Shown here piece after piece: positions 22,603 through 34,119 of a DNA stretch of 64,000 nt (positions are counted from its first letter, which is position 1; each line of letters begins with the position of its first letter). A program made the translations under genes and the position numbers. The notes under the pieces were generated by a model. The model searched no databases. It had not been told where the DNA came from and worked only from the letters and a program-made list of their open reading frames with translations. This stretch comes from Rhexocercosporidium sp. MPI-PUGE-AT-0058. Its lineage: Eukaryota; Ascomycota; Leotiomycetes; Helotiales. Location of the stretch: NCBI GenBank assembly GCA_020746875.1, contig JAGTJL010000003.1, positions 372,001-436,000 of the forward strand. Reading direction: 5' to 3'.

Positions 22603-23475
22603 ATGTATTCCCGCTACGAAACGACCAAGACCATCCTCCAATTCTATCAAACCATCATTCGCCAGCCATATCTGAGCAGCGACGCCCTCATCGTGCCGCC
22701 TGCAGGCGGATGGCCCGCGACCTCGATCAACGGAGAGGGGAAAAACGAAACAGTCGTTGAACTCCTTCGCCATCTCTCATATCTCCGCTCAGAAAATACC
22801 TCCGAGGAACTCACTATCCACTCGGAATGCATCCCAATCAACTACCTAGACCTCGACAAGGACCTGCAATCCTTCGGCCTCCCACTTCTCCCAGGCCATT
22901 GTGTGTACCTTGCCCGCGCTGGATCTTACCTCAATACGTCATTGATTCTAGACACTGAGTCGGGTACTGTAATTGAGTACTCTTTGATGGCAAATGATAT
23001 CACGGTATCTATGGAGGAGTACGAACGCCTCCCGGAAGAAGACAGGTGGAAGGCCCACCCTGCGATTCCGGTGGTAGAACTCTTCGACTCCTGGGCTCGA
23101 AAGTACGAGAAATTGGTATGGATGTTGGTTCCTAACCCAATTGGTCAGCCAGTCACGGGACGGTTCTACAGTCGTGCTGCGTTCAAGGCAGAGGAGGAGG
23201 CTCTTCTCCAGCAAGAGGGACTATTGGAACCGTGGCATGCTCAGGACGAGAGGAAGCATGTAGCGGTAAGCTCAGAACCGCAAATTGATTTGGAGTTCTC
23301 AGATGTTGACTTGAAGCCATAGGATGTTTACAACCTGATTTTACAACATGGCTGGCTGGATCACTTCGAAAAGGAGAGGTGCAGAGCTGAATTACTGACA
23401 CTGGAGAAGACACGAGATGCTGATGAAAGGCGCAAAATGGATGAAGCAAATCCGGATGCAGCACTCTTTGATTGA
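22603..23475 (+). CDS. Hypothetical protein, 271 aa
   Basis: Exons 22603-23265 and 23323-23475 with a 57-bp intron. I do not recognise the family. The protein has no signal peptide or membrane segment. It contains a hydrophobic/aromatic core with SSDALIVPPAGGWP near the start, LLRHLSYLRSEN, LPLLPGHCVYLARAG, a run of acidic turns (MEEYERLPEEDRWKAHP), and LVPNPIGQPVTGRFYSR. Exon 2 adds DVYNLILQHGWLDHFEKERC and a charged, probably helical tail rich in E, R and D. The intron must be removed to reach this tail; read-through would end 19 codons later at a TAG. The overall make-up recalls fungal SMI1/KNR4-like cytosolic proteins, but I would not assign it. Confidence 0.75.
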
Positions 23476-23676
23476 GATTCGGCGTCTTCAAACGACTTGC
23501 GGCTCAGCTGAAGCTCAATCTCAGCAACTGATGAGAAGTCAAAGGGGTGGCTGCTTGGTGTTTGAGATTGTTCGGCAATAATCAAATTTTTCTCTTAATA
23601 AAAAGCGCTCTGGGGTTCTATATTACACGTGCATTACTACTCCTTCAGATCACTGATGCGTTTCAACGAAGTACGG

Positions 23677-26600
23677 TCATGTTCCACCTCTTGGTGCGGG
23701 AATACTTGTTACCCTTGCTTGAACCAACATTCCATGAGCACCGGCACCTTTCGAGGCCGAAACGGCGGCCACTGCACTCGCCGACGCCTCCAAAGGCAAC
23801 TGGGTTGTGGATGCAGTTACAGTTGGTGCCGTATGTGGTTGCCCAGTTGCCATTGATTGCACAACAATAGCCGTCTCAATATTCAAAGCTTCCATCTCCT
23901 CGTGGCAATCCGCTGAATTGCATCGCAAGATACCCAAGTCTTTCTGCAATTCGACATCCGTGACACGGCGAGTTGTGTTTCCCTCATCGACTACCCAAGC
24001 GTCGGGATCCAAGGCATGGGAGTTCAGGCTACGTTTCCGATACCCTGTCTGAGCTACATGGCCCGCAAGTACATCTTGTGGAACAAGACCAGGATAGTTC
24101 GCCTTTGCGTATCGCTGGACATCTCGATGGGCAGCGTAATAAGGGTCATCTGTTAGTAGGGCAAAGCCCGGGTCTTCGAGAAGCACTTCTGGCCAGCAAG
24201 GATTCACCTGCAACCCCATCACCCCGTCTGGATCTACGACGTTGTTGTCGAAATCGATTCTGACAGCATTGCGGGTAGTTCGCGCTCTGTAGTGTGTGAC
24301 TGGTCTCTTGAGACCCCCTACCACACGATCGCTGACATATCGCTCGTCTATCCTATCTTCTGGCAGCTGACCTTGGTTATTGAAGCGGCAGAAACTCAAC
24401 CCAAAGAGTGAAGAACCGGCACCTGTGTTCTGGGTTCCAGGAGAAAATCGAATGTATTGCTTTGGGCTGGTGGCACCTTGCCAGAATGCCGCGGGGGGGT
24501 ATTCATCTGCTTGACAGTTGACGTCCTTCTGTTGCATGAAGCCATGGAACCTAGAGATTTTGTCAATATCACAATGTTATCAATATTTCAATCGAAGTCG
24601 TCTTACCACTCTGGGTTATGATCGTCGTACCACCGGTTTCTCCATGGCCGATTCGGATTGGCTCTACTCGCCAGGGGGCACTGCAAAGTCCTGAAGGCTG
24701 GATTCCGGTTGATCACGGAACTGTAGTGCAGACAAGGTTGCGGCCATCTTGCTCCACTACATACTGAGACTACCGGAGCTGGTGATAAAGTTGTTGACGC
24801 CGTACTTTCGTACAGAGGGGGCCCGTCACGCTGTGGTCTGCCACAATTGTCATCGCCATCTGCTCGCTTGCAGTTTGCAGCACTGGTAGAAAGGGAGCTA
24901 TGGCTGGATGATGGCGGCCTTGTAGAGACTGGTTTTGTCTTCGTGTCCAAGGAGAGAGACTGTTTCTTCCCAAATACTTTGAATTCGGCTTTACCTTCCT
25001 TTTCAATGCCCTTTACGCAAACTTGGATCAGTGCTGGCGTGGCCGCAATCTCAGCTGCGTCCAAGACCCAACCTGCATATTCGTGTCAGCAAATTCTTTA
25101 AGTCAAGATACCTATATCATATGCTTCAACGCAACGGGAAACGTACCGACAATCGGGATGAGATCTTCAATGAGCTCTAACGGTGCAAGCAGGGCAGGAA
25201 CAGCAATTCTACAGAATGCCTTGGCTGCAATGTCAAGTGCCAGTTGCTCTGCAGCAGCTTCCGCTGCGTCTTTGGCTGCGTCTGCGGCCTGTTGTTCAAG
25301 CTGTGACTTGGTTGGCGGTGGTTTGAAGCCAGAGCAGCAGTAAGACTGCAGGCCGCCGTTGCACGTTTGGTCTTTCTTCCCACTGTGGTTATTCGTATCG
25401 GTGACAAGCTCGGTCTCACCTGACAACCAATTAAGTCAATGTTCCATGAAAGCTAGGCAGGGGGAGTTACCCTCTGCGCAGCCTGAGATGCAAGATAATC
25501 CCACACCCCGATATCCACGCCACTGGCACTTTCCCATCGTCGTCCCATCATTGCAGCAAAGATTTCTATATTGTCCCTTCGGACAGCGGTCACTGTTGGG
25601 TCGTCAATCACGGTTTTCAACCATCGTAAGAATGGGATGGTACCAACCTGGTTGATAACTGGCCAGGCTGGCCGTTCATCTGAGTAACTCCATTTGTGCC
25701 TTTCTTACATTTGGCATTACAATCGGTAGTGTAACATGTCAATTTGGCGGCTTGATCCGCCGAAGACTGTTTCGCACTACTTTGTTGATCTTGGGTAACA
25801 CCAGAGGCTAGATTATTCGACGTAGACTGATCTTTCTGGTCAATGGCCCATACCATCATTCCACCAAGACACCGGTCATTTGCAAATGACTGTGTAGGAG
25901 AAGTAAGCAAAGTTTTAGTAAACGGGCGTGCAGTCTCACCTTCTTCTGCGCGAATGTATCATCGTCGTCATATGATATCCATTGATTACTGTTCCAGGTA
26001 ATCCATTTCACGCCAGCAGTTTTGTCCCAAGTTGGCTTGAGACTGTTCTTGGTAATGACATCTGTGATCTCTTGGTAATTGAGAATACCGGCTGTGTTAG
26101 AGCAAGGCCCTGCATCAGCCCCGCCACTGAATTGGCAAACTCCGTTTGGCGTGTTGCAAGAAGGATCCTTTAGAGTGAAAGAACGGCCGTACTGTGGTTT
26201 TATCATGTCAGTGTCTCAACAACGCGTAAACACAGCGTCTTCACTAACCCAGCCTTGTCCAAGGACGATCTTAGATGAAGCCACGCCTGCACGCCACATG
26301 AGGCCGAGGCCCAAATCAATCTCTGTTAAGTTGGTGTGAGGTGCAATGTATGGACCAACGAACTCAGAGTCAGCATCCCATGTTCCGTGTAGGTCATAAG
26401 ACATTAAATTGAACCTAGAAACCGATAAGCTTCACATGTCGCAACCTTCTCAAATGATGAGATTTTATACCAGTCTACGTGTTCTTGCATTGCATTGATG
26501 TCAAAGTGTTGCAGGTACCAAAAGCTAGTTGGCAAGGTCACAGTAAGGCCTTTGGAGCCTAAACCTTGCTTCAATTCTTGTACCAGCAAGACGAAGTTCG

Positions 26601-27624
26601 CGGTATCTGCTTCAACACCCCCACGATCATCTGCCCCAGGATACTCCTACAGAATAAGTCAGAGAGGTGGCGGAGCACTCATATTGAATTAGTACTTACC
26701 CAATCAATGTCTAATCCGTCAAAGCCGTAGCTATTCATGAAGGACAAAGCGCCCGAGATGAATTTTTGCCGATTCGCAGCTGTACTCGCCATAATAGAGA
26801 AAGCCTCTCTTGTTGGACCTGGATCCGTGAAAGACCATCCACCTACAGAGATCCAGGTCTGCAAGCCACTGTACTTCTCTTTCAGTGCTGTGAAGCGATG
26901 ATACAATGTAGCTGAATTAGAATCCATAGGTGCGATCTGGAAAGTGTTGGGGTCAAAGAAAGCAAACGCGAAGTTGACGTGAGTGAAGCCTGATAAGTTT
27001 AGGTCCTCGGGTTGTACCTTGAGAGATATTTTAGTGACTGGCTTGGAAGAATAGGGATACTCGTGATGAATGAACTTACACTTTGACATTTTCTAGTTGA
27101 CGCCCAGGACTCGTAGTATCCGATCGTACGCTTACTTACACCTGAACTCGAACAAGAGGGTTTGGGTGCATTACCACATGTCCCGAACCCTTCTTGACAT
27201 CCCGCATCGCAGAAGTCCGAGGTACTACCACAAAATCTAGGAGAGTAGTAAGTGCTTCCTCTTAGAACAGAATAAGAGATGTTATTTTGCAATTATCTTC
27301 TACTAACCCAAATTTTGAGCAGCAAACATTCAAAGGACATGTCTGGTGTCCAGCTTTGCCGTACTGGCCGCATGCTGCCTTGGCATCACAATTTGAAGCA
27401 CACCCAGCACCACATTCAGCTGGAGAGTAGCCGCAGAGACCATTACTCCCACAACAAGCACCGTTAGGACAAGGTGTGCTTGAGTCGCAGGTGCCTATAG
27501 GCAGGGCTCGAGGGACCAAAGCAAAGCTTGTCGTTCGAGAAGAGCGGTCTTCGATTGGAGATGCTGTGACAATAGCGCCGAGAACTGCTCCAAGCAGGTA
27601 GAAATTAAAGGAGTGGACAATCAT
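23677..27624 (-). CDS. Secreted CBM18-GH18 chitinase with a C-terminal NucA/NucB-like nuclease region (killer-toxin-like)
   Basis: Eleven exons: 27624-27308, 27236-27080, 27017-26700, 26646-26471, 26414-26249, 26191-25940, 25889-25648, 25592-25471, 25419-25147, 25072-24607 and 24550-23677. The ten introns are 50-74 bp and the total is 1120 aa. Order of parts: signal peptide (about 1-21); two hevein-type chitin-binding modules (about 46-80 and 83-122); a KR processing-like site near 135; GH18 domain from KRTIGYYESW to VWAIDQKD (about 137-482) with the catalytic DGLDIDWE at 258-265. A cysteine-rich segment follows, then a long alanine-rich amphipathic/hydrophobic stretch (about 620-693). A distal region carries ADEYPPA (844-850) and NTGAGSS (871-877). 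These last two blocks, with their spacing, resemble the NucA/NucB extracellular nuclease family. Chitinases of this subgroup resemble the carrier subunit of yeast killer toxins. The nuclease call is inference from two motifs. Confidence 0.85.
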
Positions 27625-28855
27625 AATCTCAGGTTCGGTAAGTGACTGTAGATGGGGATGAAAAGAGAGGAAAGAAATGGGAATGATGAGAACTTGCTTC
27701 GAATTTCCTGGAGAGCAAGACTTTCGGGTAAAGCCATCAATGATAGGGCATCTCCCGGATCCAGCTTGCCGCGCCGCATCTCGCAATGAATATTCTGCAA
27801 TGCATGCACTTTCTACCTCCGTGAGACTAAACACATTGGGTTAAGAGTACAGGGCTCAAGTCAGCCAAATGCCCTTAATAGACTCATTCTCTCTGCTAAT
27901 GGGTTCAGTCTTACGAAGAAAGCGATCGGATTCGTTGTTTGAACTACCTTCCAGACAAGGGTTTTTAAAGTTCGCAACCTCTTCGGAGTTGAGTCCATCA
28001 CATAATCTCTCTCGACCTCCTCGCTCAAGTTGGTTTTTCAATAGTACCTTCCTAACTCGTGGTAGGGACGGCGAGACATCCATGGCACTTTGTGTGCTAG
28101 GAGTACTAGTAGGGGATGAAATAACCATACCGGCCCTACCAGACTGAGCCAAACATATGGATGATGCGAGTGCCTTGAATTACCCATGCTCCACACAAGC
28201 ATGGCGGCCCGCACGGGATGGCGAAGTGACCCCAGCGAGCGGAAATTAAGCATTGGCTAAGCATTCGCCGAGCATTGGCACGAGTCCCCCGTTCCCAATT
28301 ATGAAATTTCTGAAGGAGGGTAGTTTGGCTTCACAAAAGAAAAGCAGAATCCAAGTCACTAGATACACAAAGAAACGCTTTACATTTGTAAATCCACCTA
28401 TTGATGTCATGGACTGGCAATAGGTGCTTTGGGCTGAGATCAGCATCACGCAAGCTCTAGTCGCTTCAAGACAAGCTTTCCAACCCCTGCGTTCGAGACA
28501 TAGCGATTGCTGTGCCTCTGCAGCCGTTGAAGACCAGCATGTGTTTAGCCGAACCACAACTGCCCACGCTTCGGCAGTAAGACCAGATTCGGAACGAGAT
28601 CACCAAGGAAACTTTGCGGCATCAAATGACTGGTGATCATGTTTGTCCAGACATCAGGTCGTGGTTGCATGTCAGATTTAATTTCCTTCGCTTCCGGGGT
28701 CAATGGCTACCCCCCTTCAAGAACACTTTTCCTGGCCGACATTGCTCCTTCACGGGCTGACTACGTCTCAAAGATTTCCCTCCTTCGCGTCGAACAATAT
28801 TTCCATTGCTTGATGTACTTTTGCATTCTTGTCTCTTGCAGTCACAACGGCTGAA
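27625..28855. promoter_or_regulatory. Divergent intergenic region of chitinase and LysM genes
   Basis: 1231 bp lie between the start codons of the two divergent secreted chitin-interacting genes, room for a shared control region. It contains several open frames on both strands without protein-like character. No single regulatory motif stands out by eye. Confidence 0.5.
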
Positions 28856-31428
28856 ATGGGCATTTCGGTTTCCCTAGGATCTGTCTTTGCTGTCGCTACC
28901 GTCGTGATGGCTCAAGATTCAGCCTCCTTTAATATGTATCCAATCATTGAATCTGGAGGCCTAGCAACCCAGTTGGGGTGGACGGTGGCTTGTGTCACAG
29001 CCATGTAAGTTTTCTGAGAAACCTGAATGTACATTTGACATGATATTGATGACTTGTTGAGGAATACGACTTTGAACTGTGACCCAGACCTTTATCGGAT
29101 GGCTGGCCAGATCGATAATTATTATTGGTCTGAGGACAATATTACAGCTTTGTGTACCTCAAGTTGCATCGATGATAGCAGTACTTGGGTTGGGAATGTC
29201 GGCGATGCATGCCTTGGTCAGACCTTTAATGCTGCAGGCAAACTTGTTCCCGTTGATTCTGTTGCACTCCGTTTTGTGGAAGGTATCACTATGGCATGCT
29301 TAAAATCGGAGTAAGCCCTCTCAAGGCGCTATCATCCCGACTCGTTTTCATTCTCACACAATGAATAGCAACTTGCCCATGAATTACACCAGTAACTCAA
29401 CACTCAACGATGCGAGTATTGTTGACGGCGATCTGGCCAATTCTGGCTCTCTGACGCAAACAAATGCCTCGACAGGTGTTCCGCTCTATGACCCAAACGA
29501 TGTTGCACCCTCCAGTGATGGAACTGACTTCCCTTATGGTCTGGACAACATCACCGATCCATCCTACCACCAAGCGCCGACTTGGTGTTTTCTTGAATCC
29601 CAGAACTGGACAGGAGTTGATGTTGATCCGGATTGTTCTGATGCCTCGAATGTGTTCTGTTCAGATCCTGATTCCGTGAATAGAATGGTAAGCCCCAATA
29701 TATCTACAACCTTTCCGAATTTTGCTGACAATTCAATCGAGGCTAACCTGTACTATGATACTACCGTATGTAACTTTTCTCAGGTGTTTCTCTATGATGG
29801 GCATTGCTAAAAAATTCGAAACAGCTTTGCAGCCCGTGTTTTTTGACAGTCATGTGGCACCGTCTCAATTCGCTGTTCCTCCCAGATTCTGACCACTCGG
29901 ATTATCTGATTTCTGAGTATCAAGATATCCTGGATGTATGCCAAGTCATAATGCCAGAAACCATCGTCCGAGCCCTCCCATCCTACGCTGCAGCTCCAAA
30001 CATAACCTATCTGCCACCGGGAACCGATCCTGCGAACAACTCGAGTTCTCCCAGCACCAGCTCAGGCAACTGTTCTGGCCAGACCTTGACTTCCAGCAGC
30101 ATTGGGTGCAACAGCCTGTCTCAAAAGTACCAGGTGGCAACAGGAGACCTTCAAGCAGCCACGAATTCGGATGATTGCGTGGTTACCAGTAGTATCTGCG
30201 TGCCAAGTCCATGTACTCTCAAGCAGGTAGGAACTGGAGACTCCTGCGACAGCCTTGCACTCTCGTATACAAGTAGCTCTTTCAATGTGTCAACAATGCT
30301 GTTTCTATCCTGGAATCCGAACATTATGGGCCTTTGTAACAACTTGACAGCCAACCAATATGTCTGCTCGTCGTAAGTGTCTCTCCTACGCTTTCCACAT
30401 ATTGAATTTGGCCAGGACATAGTTGAATGAAATCTATCTAATACTACTATCTTCATAGCCCGCCAGGGGGATTATACCTTCTTCCAGCACCCATCAACGG
30501 AACCAACACCGACGCATCCGGGCAAAATCGTGGTGGTCAAGGTCCAGTCGGCGTCGTTCCCACGACAAACAGTACGGCTGCGGCTCCCACACAGCCTGAC
30601 ATATCATCCAATTGTACTAAATTTGCTTACGCGGGCTCGGGAGATACTTGTTTTGGCTTCACACAATCTTTCAAAATCACCATGGCTGACTTCACCACCT
30701 GGAACCCTGCTTTGGGTTATCCTGATGGCCATAACTGTACTACCCAATTCTGGCTTGGGTTAGTTCTCTGAGTACTTGTAAAATGATTCAGGCTGATTTG
30801 GACGATTAGTTACGATTACTGCGTTGAGATAAACGGTGGAAGTTCCAGTACCACTTCTTCATCAACTTCACATCCCACCACGTCAACCACGACATCGCTT
30901 CCATATCCAACCCAAAGCGGCATCATCGCGACATGTAACAAGTTCAAAGACGCTGAGAGCGGTGATTACTGTTACATATTCGCTAGTAACAACGGTATCA
31001 CAACTACAGAATTGTATGCCTGGAACCCGATCCTTGGCCCGAATGGAGAAAATTGTGGAACTCAATTCCAAGCCGGTGTGGACTACTGTGTCGGTATTTC
31101 TAGCACGTCGACAACGAGTTCGGTCACAAAAACAACATCGGCCACTCCCACGACTTCAACTGTTCCAACGCAGAGTGGTATTGCTACTAACTGCAACAAA
31201 ATCGTGGTAGCACAAAGCGGTGACTATTGTTATATCTTTGCTCAGAACAATAGTAAGTTCGGCATACGGCTACCTTGAATCCAGAAGTTAAAATATACTA
31301 ACATCAATCTACTAGATATCACGACAGCACAATTGTACCAGTGGAATCCGATTTTAGGTGCGAACGGAGAAAATTGTTCCTTGCAGTTCCAACTTGGTGA
31401 AGGATATTGCGTGTCTGTGTCTTCCTGA
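28856..31428 (+). CDS. Secreted protein with four LysM domains
   Basis: Eight exons: 28856-29004, 29062-29310, 29369-29687, 29742-29765, 29825-30372, 30459-30758, 30810-31252 and 31316-31428; 714 aa. Exon 4 is only 24 nt, encoding ANLYYDTT. A signal peptide (1-19, ending VVMAQ) precedes a cysteine-containing N-terminal half typical of large fungal LysM proteins (DYLISEYQDILDVC). Then come four LysM modules at about 377-430, 482-535, 572-624 and 658-710. Each has the ..GD.C......WNP...C. pattern, and Ser/Thr/Pro linkers separate them. LysM domains bind chitin or other N-acetylglucosamine polymers. Modules 3 and 4 are nearly identical (GDYCYIFA, LY.WNPILG.NGENC), which points to recent duplication, yet only module 4 contains an intron. 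The gene is divergent from the chitinase, suggesting joint action on chitin. Confidence 0.92.
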
Positions 31429-31896
31429 GCCTTCGTGGTGGGGCACTCAGCATGTGTTTGGTGGCCAGCTACAAATTCCAAAAGCTACAATAGATACCTT
31501 CAAAGTGAACTCACTTCTCGGGGCCAGGTCCAAACTACCAAGGTGAATTGCAAACCTTTTGTCTAAAATCTTTGTTACACAACGCAAAATATGAGCTCGC
31601 AAATTTTGGACCCTTATGAGACCAACCTATCTTAGACAAAAACATGAGTCTCAGGACTCGACATGAGTTAAGCTCTTTGCTTCCAAGTTAGCTTATTAGA
31701 TAAAGACAGCTCCAATACTGGAAAATTAAATAAACGGACTTGATTATGAGGCTGAAAGAGATCAGGTGACAGAGGAGCCACAAGATTTGAAAATGATGAG
31801 GATCTGTAACGCTTTCATCGCTCACTTGGGGAGTTAGATAGATGAAAATCTGCTTACAGTGCTGCCAAAGTTACAGTAGTTCAAACTCATGCATAT
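31429..31896. other. Convergent intergenic region
   Basis: 468 bp between the 3' ends of the LysM gene and the FAD oxidoreductase gene. No gene or repeat recognised. Confidence 0.5.
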
Positions 31897-33504
31897 CTAC
31901 AGGCGCGATGAAACCACTCTACCACAAGAAGTCTTAGAGCTCTCTTTGACCATCGCCGCTGCTCGAATGCCAGCTTTTCGACCGAAGACTGCTCCTGATG
32001 TCAACCCGCTTCCCCCAGGATAGTTCTCATAGAACAGACCACCAAGCATCTCCCCAGCACAGAAAACTCCTGGTACGACTTTGTCAGTGAGATTGGAGAT
32101 CACACCAGACGTTTTAGAATCTACTGCCAAACCGCCAAATGTGAATGTGACGCCACATCCCACTTTAATCGCCATGAACGGACCCTTGTCGAGAGGCAGT
32201 GCCCAGTTCGACTTCGGCACTGAGAGCTGAGTCTTGGAGGACTGAGTACCAAGTCCGTCTTTCACAGCTGGATCCCATTTGACCTCCCTTCCCTTCTCCG
32301 CTCTATGATTGTACACAGCCTCGTTGTATGATTTCAGCGTTGTGACAAAACCACCAGGATTTTCCAAGCCCTTCATAGCGCACTTTTTTGCTAAATCTTC
32401 GATTGAGTCTCCGCGTATCTTATCCACAATCTCATCTCTATACTCTTCATCGCGTAACCACTTGATGGTCTGAGAGTCCCAGACCTGGAATGCAACACCT
32501 TGAGGTTGTGCAAGAATTGCCTTGCCAAATTTGGCATATGTGTAATTTCTGATATCACTACCCTCGTCAAAAAACCTGCTCCCTTGGCTGTTGATCGTAA
32601 CTCCGAATGGGTACCCAGACTTCGTGAATTCGTTGGAAATCTCCCGATCACCTGAATTCTGAGGAGAGTTGGCATCCCATGCCACTGAATGACAGCCAGA
32701 CCACTGCCCAGCCTGCTTTGCTGCAATATCACGCATGGCCATCTCCAAGCACTCTCCAGTGTTGTAAGGAGTGCCGCGAACATGAGCAAGATCCCATCCA
32801 GGACCGAGATATTGAGCTCGCATCCGAGGATTAGATTCAAATCCACCAGCCGCAAGAATGAGTGCTTTTGCGATGATTGAGACTTTTCTGCCCTTTTGGT
32901 CTACGAGAAGCGATTTGAAGCCCCCAGTTTCTGGATCCAGGTTGATCTTTTCTGCTGCTGTTTGGTACAGAACTGTGATGCCATGTCTCGCGGCAGCATT
33001 CTGATGGTCTTGGATAAGACCACGGCCGCCATCCTCAGTCTTCAAGCACAGGCCGCCCCAAAACTTGTATCGCCCATCGACCTTATAAGCTTGGCGATTG
33101 AACGAGAGCTGGAATCGTACTCCGGTTTTAGCGAGCCACTGAATAGCACTTGTTGACTCTTCCACAAGTGTTCTTCCAAGTTCCCGGTTATACTTCCCAT
33201 GAGTAATCCTGTCCATGTCGGCGAGAAAATCATCTCGCGTGTATGGTTCCAGGTCAATGAGTTTTGCTATTTCTGTATCAACATTGTTGACGAGAGGTAA
33301 TACGTCTTTGAGGCCAGAATGGGCTGTGCGCATTGCACCAGCAGTGAAGTATGAATTTCCACCCGCCCATTCTTCTGGGCATTTGTCAATCAGAAGAACG
33401 TTTCCGGCTCCGGACTGGATTGCAGAGATAGCTGCACAGAAACCAGCATTTCCGCCGCCAACGACGACGACATCACATTCGACCGAAGATGTAGTAGATG
33501 CCAT
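31897..33504 (-). CDS. FAD-dependent oxidoreductase, fumarate reductase/tricarballylate dehydrogenase-like
   Basis: Intronless, 535 aa from the ATG at 33504 (MASTTSSVECD). This start sits directly before the FAD-binding Rossmann strand VVVVGGGNAGFCAA; an earlier in-frame ATG at 33678 would add a tail with no family likeness. Further landmarks: GGNSYFTAGAMR, the ILAAGGFESNP segment, SRFFDEGSD and the C-terminal FAD site YPGGSGLTSGAVFGRKAG. The flavoprotein fold is shared by fumarate reductase, 3-ketosteroid dehydrogenase and tricarballylate dehydrogenase (TcuA), so the substrate cannot be read off. No signal or organelle peptide is obvious. It is divergent from the epoxide-hydrolase-like gene and forms the left border of the proposed biosynthetic cluster. 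Confidence 0.85.
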   Translation of the reverse strand: MASTTSSVECDVVVVGGGNAGFCAAISAIQSGAGNVLLIDKCPEEWAGGNSYFTAGAMRTAHSGLKDVLPLVNNVDTEIAKLIDLEPYTRDDFLADMDRITHGKYNRELGRTLVEESTSAIQWLAKTGVRFQLSFNRQAYKVDGRYKFWGGLCLKTEDGGRGLIQDHQNAAARHGITVLYQTAAEKINLDPETGGFKSLLVDQKGRKVSIIAKALILAAGGFESNPRMRAQYLGPGWDLAHVRGTPYNTGECLEMAMRDIAAKQAGQWSGCHSVAWDANSPQNSGDREISNEFTKSGYPFGVTINSQGSRFFDEGSDIRNYTYAKFGKAILAQPQGVAFQVWDSQTIKWLRDEEYRDEIVDKIRGDSIEDLAKKCAMKGLENPGGFVTTLKSYNEAVYNHRAEKGREVKWDPAVKDGLGTQSSKTQLSVPKSNWALPLDKGPFMAIKVGCGVTFTFGGLAVDSKTSGVISNLTDKVVPGVFCAGEMLGGLFYENYPGGSGLTSGAVFGRKAGIRAAAMVKESSKTSCGRVVSSRL

Positions 33505-34119
33505 GATGAGACAGGAGAACAACCCAGGGATGATGGTACGCAGTCTAGATAAGAAGCGCGAACTATTGCTGACCTTTAACGGATTAAAGAGAGGACAAAT
33601 ATTGAGCAAAATGCTTGGTAAGACCGTACTTTGCTTTACTTGCAATTTTAAGCGGATGCTACGAAGTGGCGAGGCCATCCAGCCCCGGGATCATTGTTTC
33701 CGGCAACGGAGTCCCCCGCTGTCAGTGGGTATACCTAAAGTACTATCGTGTGTATGTATCAAATTAAGAGAACTAGAACCCGGCCTTAGTAGCCTAGTAG
33801 TATGCTTTTGCGTTCTAGCTTTGCAGCTATTTCTCACTCATCTTGTGGGGATCGACAACCCCCTCCTATGCAGCCCTCACTGCAGCTACATTCCGCAGGC
33901 GAGAATCAGGAGCGGCTCAGCAGCCACTTTTAACGTCTTCACCAGTCCGGACATCCCACTACTCCGTCCTATTTTTCTTCGACTTTGTGGCATTGAAGAT
34001 CAGTTCGTTGTCTCCTTCGACAGGCATTTAACTATTCGGGCTACAAATATTGTGTCACACTTAAATATCAAGCTATTTCTTATTCGTACAATTCCTTCTG
34101 AGCCATCCCGTACCTCATA
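33505..34119. promoter_or_regulatory. Divergent promoter region of FAD oxidoreductase and hydrolase genes
   Basis: 615 bp between the two start codons. A short open frame runs through it but has no protein-like features. No binding site could be assigned. Confidence 0.45.
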
